A stretch of DNA of 64,000 nucleotides, from the NCBI GenBank assembly GCA_037903475.1, contig JBAJFG010000261.1, positions 613,938 through 677,937 on the forward strand. The letters are read 5' to 3'. A model generated the notes under the pieces. That model ran no database searches, was not told where the DNA came from, and was given only the letters and a program-made list of their open reading frames with translations. The position numbers were made by a program, and so were the translations under genes. This DNA is from Ancylostoma caninum. Lineage: Eukaryota; Nematoda; Chromadorea; Rhabditida; Ancylostomatidae. Of the stretch, positions 20,501 through 35,500 are shown piece by piece; position 1 is the first letter of the stretch, and the number at the start of each line of letters is the position of its first letter.

Positions 20501-23500
20501 AGATCGAGTAACACGACTTCAAATAGAGGCTCGCCTGTGAACGTGCAAAATGAATCCACTAATTTCGGCCTTGTCCGCACCGTTATCCGGCGTCAAAAGC
20601 CCGGATAACGGTGCGGATAACGGTTAGCCAAACCCTTCGGATAACGGTAAAGCGGATAACCGGATACGGATAATCCGCTCATCCCTGATTGGAATCCGTC
20701 AACCTTTCTGGCACAGACGGAGATCGTTCACCCTCCTTCATTCGAGGTAGTCTTCAGCGCCTAGAAGAGGGAGTAGGGCTGTCGAAGCAGCCACTTCAAA
20801 GATTGGGCGCCAGTTGCAAGATTATGCTACCGATAGTATACAGGTATACAAGTCCCGCATGGCAGGGAAAGGTCCCCAGCAAGTGAACCTACCACAAGTC
20901 ACCACAATCTGAACAGATAATACATATTCAGCAGTGGCGGACGCAGGGCGAAGGGGGGGGGGGGGAAGCGCAATGCCGTCGTCGACAATGGATCGCCGAA
21001 TTTCTAAAACTACCTTATAAGATGGACAAAAATATCGTACAAGCCTATTTTTTATCAATCGTTTTTTATGTTCTTCTCAAATGATGTATTATTAATTATT
21101 TAGTATCAAATTTGATATTTTCAGTAATTTTATTATTCATCTGGGGTCAGAGTTGCCACTTTTTCCTCACTCCCCCCCTGGCTTCCACGTCTGGTACTGA
21201 TAGCTAGAGATGAGAAATTCGACACAAGCCGTTAATCGGTTAGGGAAATAATATTTAATTTTGCTGTTTGAAAAGAATCCTCGTTTGAGGCTACTAGTCG
21301 GTCCCTCGAAGACAAATTATGAACACTAAACATTTCCCGTATTATGTCAATTCAGTGGCTAATACGGTACGGTTTTTCGAAGATTACTATTCGCGTGGTA
21401 GGAGAAGAAGGTAGTCTACGAAGTTCTGGAATAAATTATTTTAGTTAAGGAAAACAAAGACAGACAGTGCTCTACGCGCGATCACTGCTGTATATCCTGT
21501 AATTTTTCATTTTTTATGGTCAGATTTTCTTCAGTTCATCTGTTTCATGAGCAAAATATACCAGTCGAAAGATTCGAAAAGCCAGAGTTCAATGATTAAC
21601 TATTCGAATGACTCAAAATTCCAGCGAAGTTTTGTAATTTTCAAGCTATCTGGAACTTCATTGTTCTGACAATTAATTATCGAGTACTCTCAAGCAATCA
21701 ATAATTCATAACTTACTACATAAAAAAGCTTACCAATGAGGTAATTGGGACAAACCAGCGCTCCGTTGTGGTAACGAGGTAGAATTGGACTCTAGAAATA
21801 TGCATAGTGATTTAGTAGTGGAAAATAATGATTGAAGATCTTTGGGTGTAAAACGTATTGTTCCTTTGTATTTATTGATTAAAAAAAGAAACGGTACACA
21901 AACAGAAGCGTTATTCTTGCAATGGCGCCGAATGAGGTAGAAAAAATCACCAATATTTGGCAGTCTGTGGGCTATCTTATACTCCTTGCTAGATAAAAAG
22001 CCTGAAGGTCCCGCATGCAGAGAACGATTAGGAAGCTGTTCCGGAACGCGCATTCACGTGCAACCCCCATCCTCTGTTCCTGTTCCTATTAAGCGACTAG
22101 TCACAACGATTCCTCTAATGTCAACTTTCACGTAATGAATTACTGAGAGAAGTGCAGGGGATAGCATTTTAGACACCCTTCTATCCTGAAGAATGGAGAT
22201 TAGTCTATCCCATTGACGACCTCACGCCTCAAAGGCGAGCCGCGCCCTTCTTATCTACAATTGAACCTTATTTTCGAACTATTTTTGTGGTATTTCTGTG
22301 AAGTGGGAACAACTCTTCCGAACAATGTCTCAAATTAATCTTGGTTCAAGAAAGATTAATTTTTTATTGTGACAAATATAATTAAGAGGAGATTTTGAAA
22401 TTGGGGAAGTCTGCATAACATTTTTTTGTGTAGTAGATGGGAATAACCTGTGCAAAAGCCACGTTTTCTACACAAAAACACGTTCATTACATCCTCGACT
22501 TACGTAATCGTCAGGTTAGAGCCATACTCAGGCAACCGTGGTGGTTGACTGCAGGTGGAAGTTGGTCCACCCCTAACCCAAAAAATACACGGAACTCTCC
22601 AGAAATAAGCGAAATACGCTCGATTTTACGCGAATCGCGCCCGAAAATTGAGCGGAATCTGCTGGAATGTGCGCGAAGATCGCCGGATGTTCGACATTCA
22701 ATTCTCGAGGAGAGCCCACGCAGTAACACCGCCGTGGGTTCGTTACAAAAATATTGCTCATGGAGGAGCAAGCATTTTGCGTTTTGAGTATTTTGCATAC
22801 CCAAATCCAACTCCAGGCCTTAGACCTGCGCCGAAAACCTTCCTCCGTACACCCAGCTGATGTGGGCCGTAGATCAAGATGCTAAATTTTCTCAATTCAG
22901 CATGGAATAATTTAAGGGCAGCACGTCTGGAGAATCCCAGCGGATTGCAGCACGTCCGGGGCATGGTCAACAGTTTCTGCTCAAGAAAAACGTCGATATC
23001 CGTTCCCCCAACTCAAAAAGTAGGCGGACTGATGGGGGTCCTACTGCTGTTCGACGTCACGATTGTCTGAGTAGGAACGCGTGCACTCTCGGGACACTTT
23101 CTTATATAGTCTGTTTCACGGAGGAAGATAGTTGGGGAAACACCGCATAGAAGAGGGCGGGAAAGTGCGCAGAGATTGGAGAGGGTGCAGAGAAAAACAG
23201 ACAATGTGCACGAATACTCAACTATCATCGCTGGCGAAACAGGCTATAGCACTCAAAATACCTTTTACAAACTTCCTTCGACCCTTAAGAGAGTAAGGAG
23301 CGTATACGTTCTCCCCTTTTCTGATCCAATGACTCTAGTAGTCTTCCTGAACTAGACTATAAATTATTCCTGCAAAACTATCTACTTTGGTCCCAATTTT
23401 CTTGTCATAACAGCGTGGGACTATACAAGCGCCGCGCTCTTGAAAGGGGCGTCGGTCCCACCGCCACACACGCAAAAATGCGCGTGGTCGTCAATGGGCT

Positions 23501-26500
23501 ATATTTGTTAGCGGTAAACAACGGGACCATGACAACTCGAGCTTTCATTGAGGAATACAATTGTGAAGATATTAGAGTGGTGCCGCATTCGGAGAGGCAG
23601 GCGAGCCATGCAGATCGTAGGCACAATTACTCAACTGTCATCGCTTTTGTAACAGACCATATTTTTTGTGCTAGGCAAAAAAGGTTTTATGATTCGTGAT
23701 TAATGCACTTTTTTATCTCAGGAGCTCTGAAAAACGAATATTGAGGAAGGGAAGGTCAATTTCAGAGTACAACTAACGGTGTGTACAACAACCCACAGAT
23801 TGTCGTTCTCATTTCAAGGAAAGTAATCCACAAAAAAACTCTTCTAACTTACGTCAAATGTCTCCTCAAGGGAGCTCAAAGGCCGTACCTAAAATCCAGT
23901 CGATTAGCTATGGCTTTTATATATCTCGAGGCGGGAGGGAAGCATCGGGTAAGAAAATGGGGTCCCTTCAAAAAGGGGACCCAAGCGTGTGGTTTTTTTC
24001 AAATAAGACAACTAAAAATTAGTTCTGGGGATTTTTATTGGTGAAAAGGGGTCAAAAGTGATGACAAATAAAAAAAATAAAACTGACCTGGTACAGGATT
24101 ACCTATGTTGGCGTTACCTCACTTGGTCACCGGTAAAGTACATGAAGTAAGAACTCGAACTATTTTTTTCGGCAAACGTGATTTGTTTAAAAACATGACT
24201 AGAGGGAGCTCATAGTTCTCGCTTTTATGCTTGGTTCCTTATGTGAAATGGTATATGTATCTAGCCTCACAATTACGAATTCCATTGTAAGGCTCTTGTT
24301 CTGCAGCGTGGATCTAGTAGAACCTTAAATATGGACAGCATCATCACCTACGCTTTTTAGGACGTACTCGCCCAAAAAAAAAAACCCGAAAATTCTAGTT
24401 GTGTTTTACCTCAGAGCTATGTTTTGGAATTATCGCTATTTTATTCTAGCCGCCAAACGCGGTCGCAAGCGCCGGTGCTCGAATACTACGCCCACAACTT
24501 ACAACACAACGTCCTCGCAGTTTGGAGGGCGCTGAAGTCCGTGTGCGATGAGCTGCAAGTGGATTACAAAAATTGGGAGGTGAGTGGGATTCAGTGCTGA
24601 TTAAGGAAAGGAGAGATGGAGAAGTCATTTAAGTTATCTCTCAGAAAAGCCTCTTTCTCCACGAAAGTATAATATGTAGAAGAACCATCACTCGCTGCTG
24701 TCGGCAGTTTGCACTCAGTTCCTTTCCGTTTCTAGCAGTGCAATTGCTAGAGGCTCAAAGCCCAGATGCAATGGTTATCCTCCTGGTTTTGAACATTTGG
24801 GTGGAAAAAAGCCGAAATTTCGCGAGTTCTGTTCACGCCATAGTTTGAATGGAAACTTTTTCACAAATGCTGCTTTATCAAAAAGAAACGCGAAAGTTCT
24901 GTGCATAAGGTACTTATGAGAGGACGTCGAACAGATGCGGTGCGATTATATGTATGCATGAGAAGACTTAAAAATTACTAATTTCCTTTCCTTTTTCCTT
25001 TTACTTCCTTTTCCTTTTTTCTTTTACTTTCCGGAGTTACTTTGCCATTTCTCTGAGTACGGTGATGAGGTGGATATCAAACATTTAAAAAATGGCAAAA
25101 ACTCTAGAAGCCACCTCGTGGAGATCTCAGAATTGTTCCGAGCATTAAAAAATGTCTGGATGGGAGCACGGCATCAAATGAAGAGTACAGTGACAATCCT
25201 CAAAATCTGAACGTTGAGAAAGGAGCTCACGAATTTTTGGAATTAGGTACAGGTCATTTTTGGAGACCTCAGGTACTAGATTCAAAATATTGAGCCCGCC
25301 TTTCCTGTTGAAGATGAAATTTATCTACACTTTCTTGCAAAGTGCCTCTATACTTAAGCGACGGCAAGCTTAACTAAGGTGCTGATTCGATCCGATCTTC
25401 TCCATAGCTGCAAGTGAAACAACGGAAACTGAAGTATGGAGGCATGCTGAATCGATTGACTTCCATAATTTTTCTCAAGAAGCTATTCAAAGTCATTACT
25501 TGGCATGCGTTCAACAGCTCTGGGGATGGTGGGATGGTCAATGGAATTGCGACGAAAATTTTTCAAGAAATAGGGTAGAGATCAGTCAAGATAAAAGGCG
25601 TGACATGTGTATGTAGCGGCTGCAGTGGAGGCGAGTTTTCCGGAAATATCCAATAAATAGCGGCGGACGCACGGGTGGGGGGAGGCGCCCTCCAAGAGTG
25701 GGTCGCCAAATTTTTGGAATTACTTTACGAAAGAAATAAAGATCTTAGAGTAAAAATCTTGTCTCCAAAGCGGCAGAGACCCTCTTTCTTCCACGCCCCC
25801 TCCCTCCCTCCCCCGCCTCCCGCGCACTTTCTGCGTCCGCCCACTGCTTATAAATTACAAAAAAAGCTTCGTATCGACTTGTTTTCAATAGTTCATTATT
25901 ATTATTTTTAAAAATTTTATTATTATTTGATATTAACGGTGATATCTCCAGTATTTTTACTCTTCCAATGGCATCCCTAAAGTGGTGGAGGAGCCACTTT
26001 TTCACGCGCACTTCCCCCCACCTTTCTCACGCATATCTCTCCCCACAGCTTGCCACCTCTGCGCCCAGCACTGGCATTTTCATGCGCACTGAAGTTTCTT
26101 ATGTTAAGGTAATAGTCCCTTCGTCAATGTTACCAATTTCTGTGACTTATTTTATGTTTCTGCCATTCAGTTAAACGAATTTTTGTCTATTTTCCCTGTA
26201 TTCTTACAAAAATGGAACGCCATAACTAGCAAAAATAGCAAACCCCGTTGCTATTAATACTGACATGGTGAGCATCGACGTAGACATAATGATTAGGAAG
26301 TGATTGTCTTTAAAGGTATAAAAACTAGTTATTCTTTGGAGTTGTTACTAACGTCTCACACAAACCAATAGCTTTGTCACTGTGTTCTGTTGCAGTATTA
26401 ATTTTAATCATTACCTCGGTCATTTTCGATATATTGAAGTCTCATGTCCCATGAACCGATCAGCTATGGAGGTTTCCCATATTTGACTTTTTTTGCATAT

Positions 26501-29500
26501 TCCCACACTCGTGTGCAGAATAACAAATGGAAGTGGACAATCTGTACAGAGCCTCTCCATCGGAACTCAGTAACGGGAATGCTAATCAAAGAATTTGTTT
26601 TTCCGCTCAGAGTGCATGTCGGTACCTTACTCGTTTTGTATCCACATGAATATGTCCTTTATTGGATCAACGTAAAGCGGCAGCTAGTGCGTCCTCTAAT
26701 CTGTTCTTAAAGGCACTGTCTCACCTCATTTTTGATTCTGGGATATCAACAGAATCTCGACGTACTCAACCCGCCGAATTCAACAATGAATATGGTTTCT
26801 AATAAAATTCTGGAAAAACCCGTTCTCAGAGGACCAAACATCAAGAAAACTGCATGACTTCTCCGCACCTCTTTTGATCTTATTGATCGGGTGTTCTTAC
26901 TTCCGAAAACTGCGCCGCAGTCTCGGCCTCCTTTGGAAAGGCGAGAGGTGCCTCGTACACCGGCCGAGAATTCGAGCGAATTCTAGGCAGGTGTAGCGGA
27001 GTTGAGACAAGCCCTTAATGTTCTCGCTCCCTTCGCATGTGTAGACATGAATACATGAGGGAGTCAGACATTGTATAACATTTGCTTAGTTATTTTCATT
27101 TGTAAGAAGCGGATGTTTTGTCGTGCTTTTTTTCTCGCTGAGAAGAGAAAGATATAGAGTATTTTTTAGTTGAGACCGGGCTTTCCAGAATGCTTTCGCC
27201 TTGAAGCCGTTAGCCTTCAAACACTTCGCGAGAAATGCGAGTCGTTACGACATTTATGCTTGCAAAGTATAAGTTTCTGTACAGTGCCGGTCGATCATTT
27301 TTGCATCACAGAATACCGCCCATTTGGTTGGCCGTCTCGCACCAGCTACACAATGCGGCAGACCAGCTGTGCTAAATTTTGCTGGTTATTGGCGATATTG
27401 ATGTTCTGCCTTCGTTTTCCAACGCTTTCTTCGTGTCTTTACTTTTATCCCGAATCACTCAAGTCACACCAATACCGACAACGTCCAGCAACTGCGCAGC
27501 CCAGCTGGTCTGCCGCGTCGCATAGGTGCTGCCGCGCGACAGATCGGATGGGCGGTGTTCTGTGACGCAAAAATGATAGACAGGAACCATATGTATGCGG
27601 CACCTAATTTTTTTTTCTGGAAATATCATCTTGGATAGTCATGTCGAAGCTCAGAGAGGTATGGACACGAGAACTGTGCATTGTTTTTATCCTTTCGAAG
27701 TATGATTTCGCAAAATTTGCCTATGCTTTCTGGAAAAGTGGGGGGGGGGGGATGGAGCCTGGACGGAGCCACTCTTGTCTCTGTCTGTAACTGTCACTGT
27801 CCCTCAGATATTTCCCAGCACGAGCTCACTTTTTACATTTTGAATTCCATATAAACACGAGAACTTTATGACCAACAATTCCAGCTTCTTTTAAATAACC
27901 TTACGGTTTTTAACGGTGTCTGGAAATTTGTCATGGGTACAATATGATCCATGAGAAATAAAGTAATATTTTTATACATGTCAGTTACTTTGTTATGTGT
28001 TTGACACATATGTTTTGGCACATAACGTTTGACACATTTGTTTTCGGCCCAACAAATATATAAGAAATAAAGACACAGTTTGACCACGGAATTGTCTATG
28101 TATCTATTCTTATAAAAGCTCTAGCATACTACAGCTTGTGAGAGTACATGTGAACTCTGTGTGATGGTCGTAAGAAATCGCCCTAATCTGCTTGAACTTT
28201 ACTTCGATTCTATTATGGGCACCTTTCTGAACTTCCTTCTTGCTTGCAGGCTTGCTTTTTCCGTGGTGTTTTCGATTATCTCACTACGAACACAGAAACA
28301 CTCCCTAATGAGGCTGTTTATTGATTTCACAACATTGTGGTCTGTTTGCTCATCAAAACAAGGACACTTCTGGAAATGGTGTTGAACGAACAGTTTGTTC
28401 TGTGGATCCTTGTCTCTGAGCCTGTGCAGCGCTCATCACCTATGGAGCCTTTTTTCTGTCGAATTCCCTCCCCATCAGTGCAGCGATAAAATAGAAGTTA
28501 ATGAGCGAAGAGTTGTTTTGTGCGTAGAAAGGCTGTTGCTAGGCGCTGGCTGATGATGGCACAATTCAATGCACTATCCGCCGCTGTGCCGACGACAGCA
28601 GCACGAGATTGTGATATTGTGTGAATAGCTGACGGGGGAGACTCAACTGAGTTTTTAAGAACGACTTCTCGGTACTGCTCGAGTTCAAACATCGTGAGAA
28701 GCTCAGCGACAAAGTGGTCGCCAGTCTGCTGTCCATCTCTAGGTCTCACCTCATGGAGGAGTGCCAGCGGAAGAAACGGATCCTACAGATGCCCTACAAC
28801 TACAAATAGTGAGTCTATTACGTTCTCCCTTTACGACGATCTATACTTCACCAACTCTCTTCCTCGGATAGTGTTGAATTGAACTTTTGACAGGTATCAT
28901 AAAACTTGACGACAGAACAAAGAAGTGAACTAAAAAGTGGCGAATGTTCCATATAACCCAGTAGAGTATACTCCAAAGTTCCTATAGTTCCATTGCGTAA
29001 ATGGATTTGTGAAGCTGTCGGGCAAAGGTTGGGGTTCTAATCACATTGTCGTAAGTTTATAAGAAAGAGTAAGATATTGATATAGATAGTGAAATCATAG
29101 CAGGTGAAAGTACTTGGCAGAAACTTGATGTAAAAGATAGCAGCATAGGAAATATTCATTTCTCCGATTCCTACCTTTCATCTCCTGCTGATGGAAAAGT
29201 ACAACTGGAGATTGGGGGGGGGGGGGGAATTCGTGAACATTCCTGGAAACGCTATGATCAATCCGTCCTAAGATGTATGACTTTTCCGAGCAAAACTGAG
29301 TAGATTAATTGCAAGCTACTCGCCTGAGTCAGCGAATAAGTCAATTTTTTTTTTTTGAAAAACTCGTCCACTCCGGGTGGGCGAAGTCCCGAAAACCTTC
29401 CCGGGAGCTTTTATGAACTCCATCGCAGAACGTACCTAGCTAACGTAGCAGTTGAAGTCGGTCATAGTGTAATGATTTCGATGCATATGTTTATGAATTT

Positions 29501-32500
29501 TACTGGCTGAGTTTAGCCTTTCTTCTTGCTCACAAGTTTTCTGGGTAAAAGCTGGTAATTATGGATCGGTCAGGCCATTACGACTCACCCTGTTGGTGAG
29601 TGTAAGGTTCTGGTTATCCAGTTATTTGAACGCGGGAGCTTTCAGAGAATTTTTCAACTAAATGCAAATATTTCGGAATCCTCTGAAGTAATTGTTGTTC
29701 GTTTAACTGCCGCAACTCCTATATCCATACGGATACTCGGTTTTGTCCGGATATTTGCGTCGTGATCTCTTCGTTCTCTGGATTGTGAGAAGTTATTTCT
29801 GGACCATATGTACCTATTTTACCTGAGCAGGTGGTCAGAAAAGTAGCCGGCGGGAAAAGTAGGAGTCGAAAGAGGCCCCATACCTTCTCATATGGTGTAG
29901 AAGGCAAAATCTGACAAAAGATGGGGAATTTTTGAAATATTTACTCTGCACCTTGCTTTTTTATTGCCGGATCTCATTCTTTTTCTTTAGTATCTGTTAA
30001 TTCTTTCCAACTAACAAGCAATTATTCCTTCCAACTCAGCAGAATTTTGTCTAAAGTAACATATTTTTAGCAATATTTCCTCTTACACCTCAAAGCTGGT
30101 TTCTGCTACCTCCATATTCTTCTTTAGTTATAAGTCGCGAATCTCTTCGGAATTCTATGGAACCCACTACTTGTTGCGAATATTAGCAAACAATCCGAAG
30201 GAGCATTGTGAACGTCACTGTTACGAACTGGTCTACGTGTCATTCTCTCAAAGTTCCGGAGCTATATCTTTGAGAGAATTCTGCAGCTCTTCTCACATCG
30301 CTCTTTCAGTGCTACAGTATCTTCTGTGCAATTACTAGGGTAAAATAGCAGTACTTTGCTTCATAATTGGCGAGTCTAATAACAAGGTGAATTAGAGTGT
30401 GAAGCGCAGGTAGCGGCTCTAGTCACAGCGCATTCGAGTTAACCACAGCTCGCAAAGGGCAAATGTATAGGTAAATCAATAGCTCCATCCTGCGAGTGTC
30501 CCACATTCTCACGTTCTTATAGTGAAATTATCAGGTGGAAATGAGGTGATCTGGTCCATCCTCTAGGAAATGGCTTTGAGGATCAGTATTGAACAGCTTA
30601 TTAGGTACAGCGAATGAGAATGAAAGAAAAACTGACCACTTTTATGTGGGGTCAGCCGGGTTTTTTTAGGGCAGGAATAAAATCCAGAGAATTACAGAGC
30701 AAAACGCTCAAATTTATGGTACATATCAGGTTTCAACAGTGATATGAAGAGAATTTTGTTCCATTGTTTTTATGCCACACGGATTTTCATGCGAACACTT
30801 TATCGTCCACCGTTTTGACAAGCCCTCATTTTTAAAGGCCTGAAACGGTTCAATTTATATAAATTTGCGTCTTACCCCATCATAAGATATAGAATATAAT
30901 AAATCCCATGGCATAAAAACATAAGAACAACATCCGAAAAAACTGCTCAGGTTCTATGATGGGAAATCATGGAAGTTTATGAAGAGAAAATGTTTTCTTC
31001 TGTTCCGGGGTCTAGGAACTTTACTGGTTCTGTGACGTGCGTGACTTGCATGTTAACGAGCTGCCAAGCGTTGCCAGAGCAAATCGAATGCAATTCCAGT
31101 TTTGTACAGCACACGAACAGAATGATCGCCGATGGCTATGTGCCGACGGAAATCGACATCCTGTACTCGTACACACCCACCATTGGACTTGACGGTCACA
31201 CGATTCGGCTGGGAAAAATCAGATACGAGTGAGTTATTGGGGATCTTGTTGGAAATGAAAACTTCTTAGGCAAAGTCCTATCTTGAGAGTGTCTTTTAAA
31301 GTTTTTATTATTCACTGGAATTTCTAGAGGCTGTTCATCACAATGGTATAAATCATTCTGTGCAGAATTGGCGATTAACTCGTGTTTCAAGTCTTTTTTT
31401 TTGGGGGGGGGGGGCGGGTGAGAGTGAATATGGACTTATCCAAGACGGGAGTACATCTCCTCATCACGCAATTCCCAGTTCGAGGCTTACCATCTAATAG
31501 ATTGTCACGAGCTAATGAGGAAATGCCAAAGTTCGACTCTTACTGAATCTTAGCCTGACACTTATACATAGTACTGTGGCGAATTTGTTATACGCTTCAC
31601 CAGGATTGATAACAGACCTTATGGGATTGAAATTTCGGCTTCTTTGCCTTCTTCAGAGCCTGGAAAGGCCAGAAACATGAGATCAATCCTCCCCCAAACG
31701 CCTCATCAGACCACAGAATAAGAGCCCATTTAGACACTAGAGCAAGGAACGACCGAAGAACGCCACCATATGCAAAACTCACCTTTTTTCTGCAGAGGAG
31801 ATGTTTAGAAGACCACCTCAGTTGCCATGCACTAAACGAACGAAAGGGGGTCCCCATATGTAGCTGCGTGGGTAATAGATCAAAACCGACACAGCTCGAG
31901 GTGCTACATAACTTCATTCTTTATAGTGATGCACCCACCTTCTGTTCATTTTTATACTTTTCGATGCAATTCGAAGTTCGAACAGAGTTTTTTGTGCAGA
32001 AATTTCTGGCAGTGACGTTGGACCAATAATGTATTTTACTAATCCCGGTCAGGAGTGTAACGTCACGTTGTAACGTCATCATCACGCTAAGGGGGAGAAT
32101 TATTATTAACCTATTAACTTATTTCATTTATCTTTGTCTCCGTCTAATAGGAGGACGGTGCATAGGCACCCTTTTTTCTTTTCTTTTTTTTGTTTATTGC
32201 TAGATGTTGCATTTCCGGTTAAAAGTGCGCTCTGATGTCGTGCGCCCCTGCCCCGTGGCTATATCGATGTTTTCCCCCAGAAGAAGGGGCCCAAAAACGA
32301 GTTTCTGACATTTCTGCACAAAATTATGTGTATGAGCAGCTTATGACCATTCTAGTGATGTGAAAATCTAGAGGACGATTGTGAGGCGCATTTAAAAGCA
32401 GTGTCTCACCTCGTTTTCGTGTCTGAGCTTTGACAGATCCTGAATCTCCTCGACACGCAAAATCCAACGGTATACCTAAAATGTTACAAAAAGGTCTTTG

Positions 32501-35500
32501 AACCCTATTTTTAAACCTTTTTTCGGGACGGGATTTGTAACAGTTTGTCGAGCCGAATGGACGCGTGAAGCCGTTGATCTTATCGATCGGACACGTCTAG
32601 ACGTGTTGGCCAATGCTGCAGACGTGCCAGGCAGCCAGCACATTCACGGACCGCTCCGCCCAGGTGGTCCGTGAGCTGCACTTTCGGACCCTCCGAAAAC
32701 GGGGTTTTCGTCATTTTTATGAGCTTTGACGTACATTTTTGGAATTAGCGTGACGAGGAGGTCTAGAGTCTGTTGATATCTACAACTCACGAGGTGACAC
32801 ACTGCCTTTAAGCCAATATCCATCAGAGTCTCGTTCAGTGTGCTGGAGCTGCCCGGGCACCGCATCTTCAGGCGACGATGGAGCGATTATTTCCGCAACA
32901 CGACAGTTGTCGTCTTCCTCATCGATCTGTGCGAGCTGTGCGATTCCGCTTTTTATACGGTACGTCGTTGTTACAGCTGCAACTGGTAATTGTAGCGCTT
33001 ATATTGTTATCGTTCGCGGAACAGTAATAGATACAAGCAGTGCTGCTTGCACGCACTGCTGACATCAGAGGCTTCGAAACGAAGAAAAAAAAACGCGAGA
33101 GCTTACTGTAGCAAAGAGAATGCAGGAGAAATATCCTGGGGTAGCAGCGTAAAAGAGGAAGTGGATGCGCTTGTCTAGTGTTTTTAGAACTTGTTCAACC
33201 CTCATATTTTACGCCGGGAATCCGCACTTGATGAGGCAGATTGCTCGAATGGAAAGCTGCTTTTCTATTCATACTCACCTGAAGTTGTTGTTGGCCTTGC
33301 AACACTTGTTGCTGAAGTCCTCTCCTCCCAAGAAGTTCCTGGGATTTCTCAGCTCCAACTTCAATACTCTGCAGAAAATTAAAGCATTCAGGCGCTCCAT
33401 AACCACTCTATGAATAGTCCATGGCTCTTATAAGCGACTTTCTGCAAGGCTACTCTTGGTAGTCCCAGACGATCTGAAAGTACGACGAAAGGGCGTTGGG
33501 CAATAACAGCCGGGCTCGAACAAGTGGTTAAAATTAGATATTACTAGGTTGTCAAGTAAGTCCGCGCAGTTCTTTGAATTAAAGGTCTCACAAGAGGGAA
33601 GCCAGCAGCTTACGGATTCAGTGGACGTGTGGATGACTGATGCATTTCATCCATTGTGGGTACGATCTACCCCTCGTAATTAAGCTCCGCCCATTTTGTT
33701 CCATTCGGGTTGGGGGTAACCTTTGCCGGCCATGGGAAGTCCTCTCAGCAACATATTATCTATTCTCCGTACACAACGTAGATGTCCCAAGTCCCATTGG
33801 TCGCTTTCTGGGTGAGGATTCACGAACGCGTTACTGAATGAAACCAGGGTCCGCAGTAAAGTGCCGTGGCGGTGAGATGAACTCCAAAACTCACCTCCAC
33901 GCTTTAGGCGATGATTGCTTGGAGGCGATCATCACCCTTCTAAAAGCTCATCCCCTTCTCTGGCTGTGGAAATAGTGTGAGAGGCGAGTGGATGTAGAGT
34001 GAGACGGTCGGGGTAGCTAATTCTGCGTTTACTCGCATCTCTCACTATTTCCACAGCATGAGAGGGCGATCAGCTTCTAAGCTCCTAAAAGGGCGATGAT
34101 CTTCTCTGTTGCCACATGCATGCTCTAGCAGTGACGTGGATGGCAATGCTCTTCTACAATACTGTGTAGATGTGAACTGGCGATGCAATCATCGCCTAAA
34201 GCATGGTGGTGAGTTTTGGAGTTCAACTCACCTCCATGACACTTTGCTACGGGACCAGGTTAACAAGCCAGATTTCCCATTCTGCTTCTCCTATCATTAC
34301 GTAGTATATATCATAGTTTACACACTCACGCAAACTTTGTTGGTTTCCGTAGTTAACACTTCATAAATCCCAGCCCTGAGCGCAGGTAAAGGAAAAATAG
34401 AGGGCGCAAGTGTCGAGAACGGGTTTCTTTTTGCTGCCTGGAATTTCCGACTTATAATCAAAAAAATCACAATGAAATAGCTCTGCAACATGCCATACCC
34501 ACAAAAATCGCTCACGGTTTTTTTTAGATCGCCTGAAGATATGTACTGAAGTCACCTGATGCCGCCAAATATTGTCCATTGTATGACTCATCGTGAGCGG
34601 AAAAGGGGCGTAACCAGGCGAGTCTGAGTGGCTCATTTGGGCCGCCCGTTACGCCCACCTGTTCGAACTCGGACGATGCCACGCAAAAATACACCATGTG
34701 TTACGTAATCGAAGTCGCACGAGTTCAAGCAAGGGGGCGTGATAGGCGGCCTGAATTAGCTAGTCAGAGTCGCATGGTTGCGCCTCGTTTTCCCTCACAA
34801 TGATACACATCCACGGTAATGTGTCCACTGGCTTGGAGACTTCCCCTGAACCTATTTGTGTTCAAAGTACAGGTGTGAGAACTGCGCTGAATAGCTACAC
34901 AGATATCGAATACCCCGTTGAGCATTTTGTCGAAAGAATCTCTTTTAGGGTCACTTGAAAAACAAAACGATTTCGATTTACGAGCAACTGGTGCAAAACG
35001 ATCTCCTCAGCCATGCCGGTTTCATTCTCTTATTCAACAAAAAGGACGTGTTCGACGACATGTCGCGCGGATTTGACTTCAAGCAGTTGTCGTCCAATGT
35101 AAGTTCCACTTACTGTCGGTGAAAAATTCTTCAAACTCGCAGGGATAACCACTGGACTCGCATCCAATGCTATAGAGACTATGTATAGGCGTGCAGTAAA
35201 CTATTGAGTCTGCACCGATGCCCAAATCGTGAGGCAAACGCGATTTTTGAAATCGTCAACAAGACATGAAATAAACCAGCGGTATATTCAAGGAAAAGAC
35301 TGATAAACTCTGAACAAAGCAGTGGCTGCTGGTTGATAGAGGAAAGGATAAGACACATGGTTCTAGTATGGAAACAAAGCCGGGGTCGGATTCACTATTC
35401 TTGTTAGTCGAACCCTCAGAGAACTATAGATTTCCAAGCTCCCCAAATTTGTGATTTCTCTTCATTTCCGGAATTATTGTGACTCTCACGGTTTCCTTCC

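Larger units (their letters stand above)
18405..24449. other. G-alpha intron 2 (6.0 kb), repeats only
   Basis: No conserved exon was recognised inside on either strand. A short frame at 19391-19490 (MASRERMLHLLSEEDSSDK) ends in a repeat copy (GAAACAGACTATA) and is not supported. Contents include poly-G tracts near 20070 and 20957, a GTGGCGGACGCAG repeat at 20931, a MITE at 23105-23248 and a related half-copy near 23620-23660. The splice phases of exons 2 and 3 join directly, so no extra exon is needed. Confidence 0.6.
24580..28659. other. G-alpha intron 3 (4.1 kb), repeats only
   Basis: Contains a polypyrimidine run (24985-25040), GTGGCGGACGCAG-type elements (25658-25849 and flanks), one end of the TTAAAGGCA MITE family (26708) and a TA-flanked MITE (27280-27591). 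The exon phases on both sides are zero and join directly. Nothing else is supported. Confidence 0.6.

Noticed and set aside
31597..31917. 106-aa minus-strand frame containing ILWSDEAF, Tc1-like at first sight
   Set aside because: Only one short block resembles a Tc1 motif and nothing around it fits. No terminal repeats were found.
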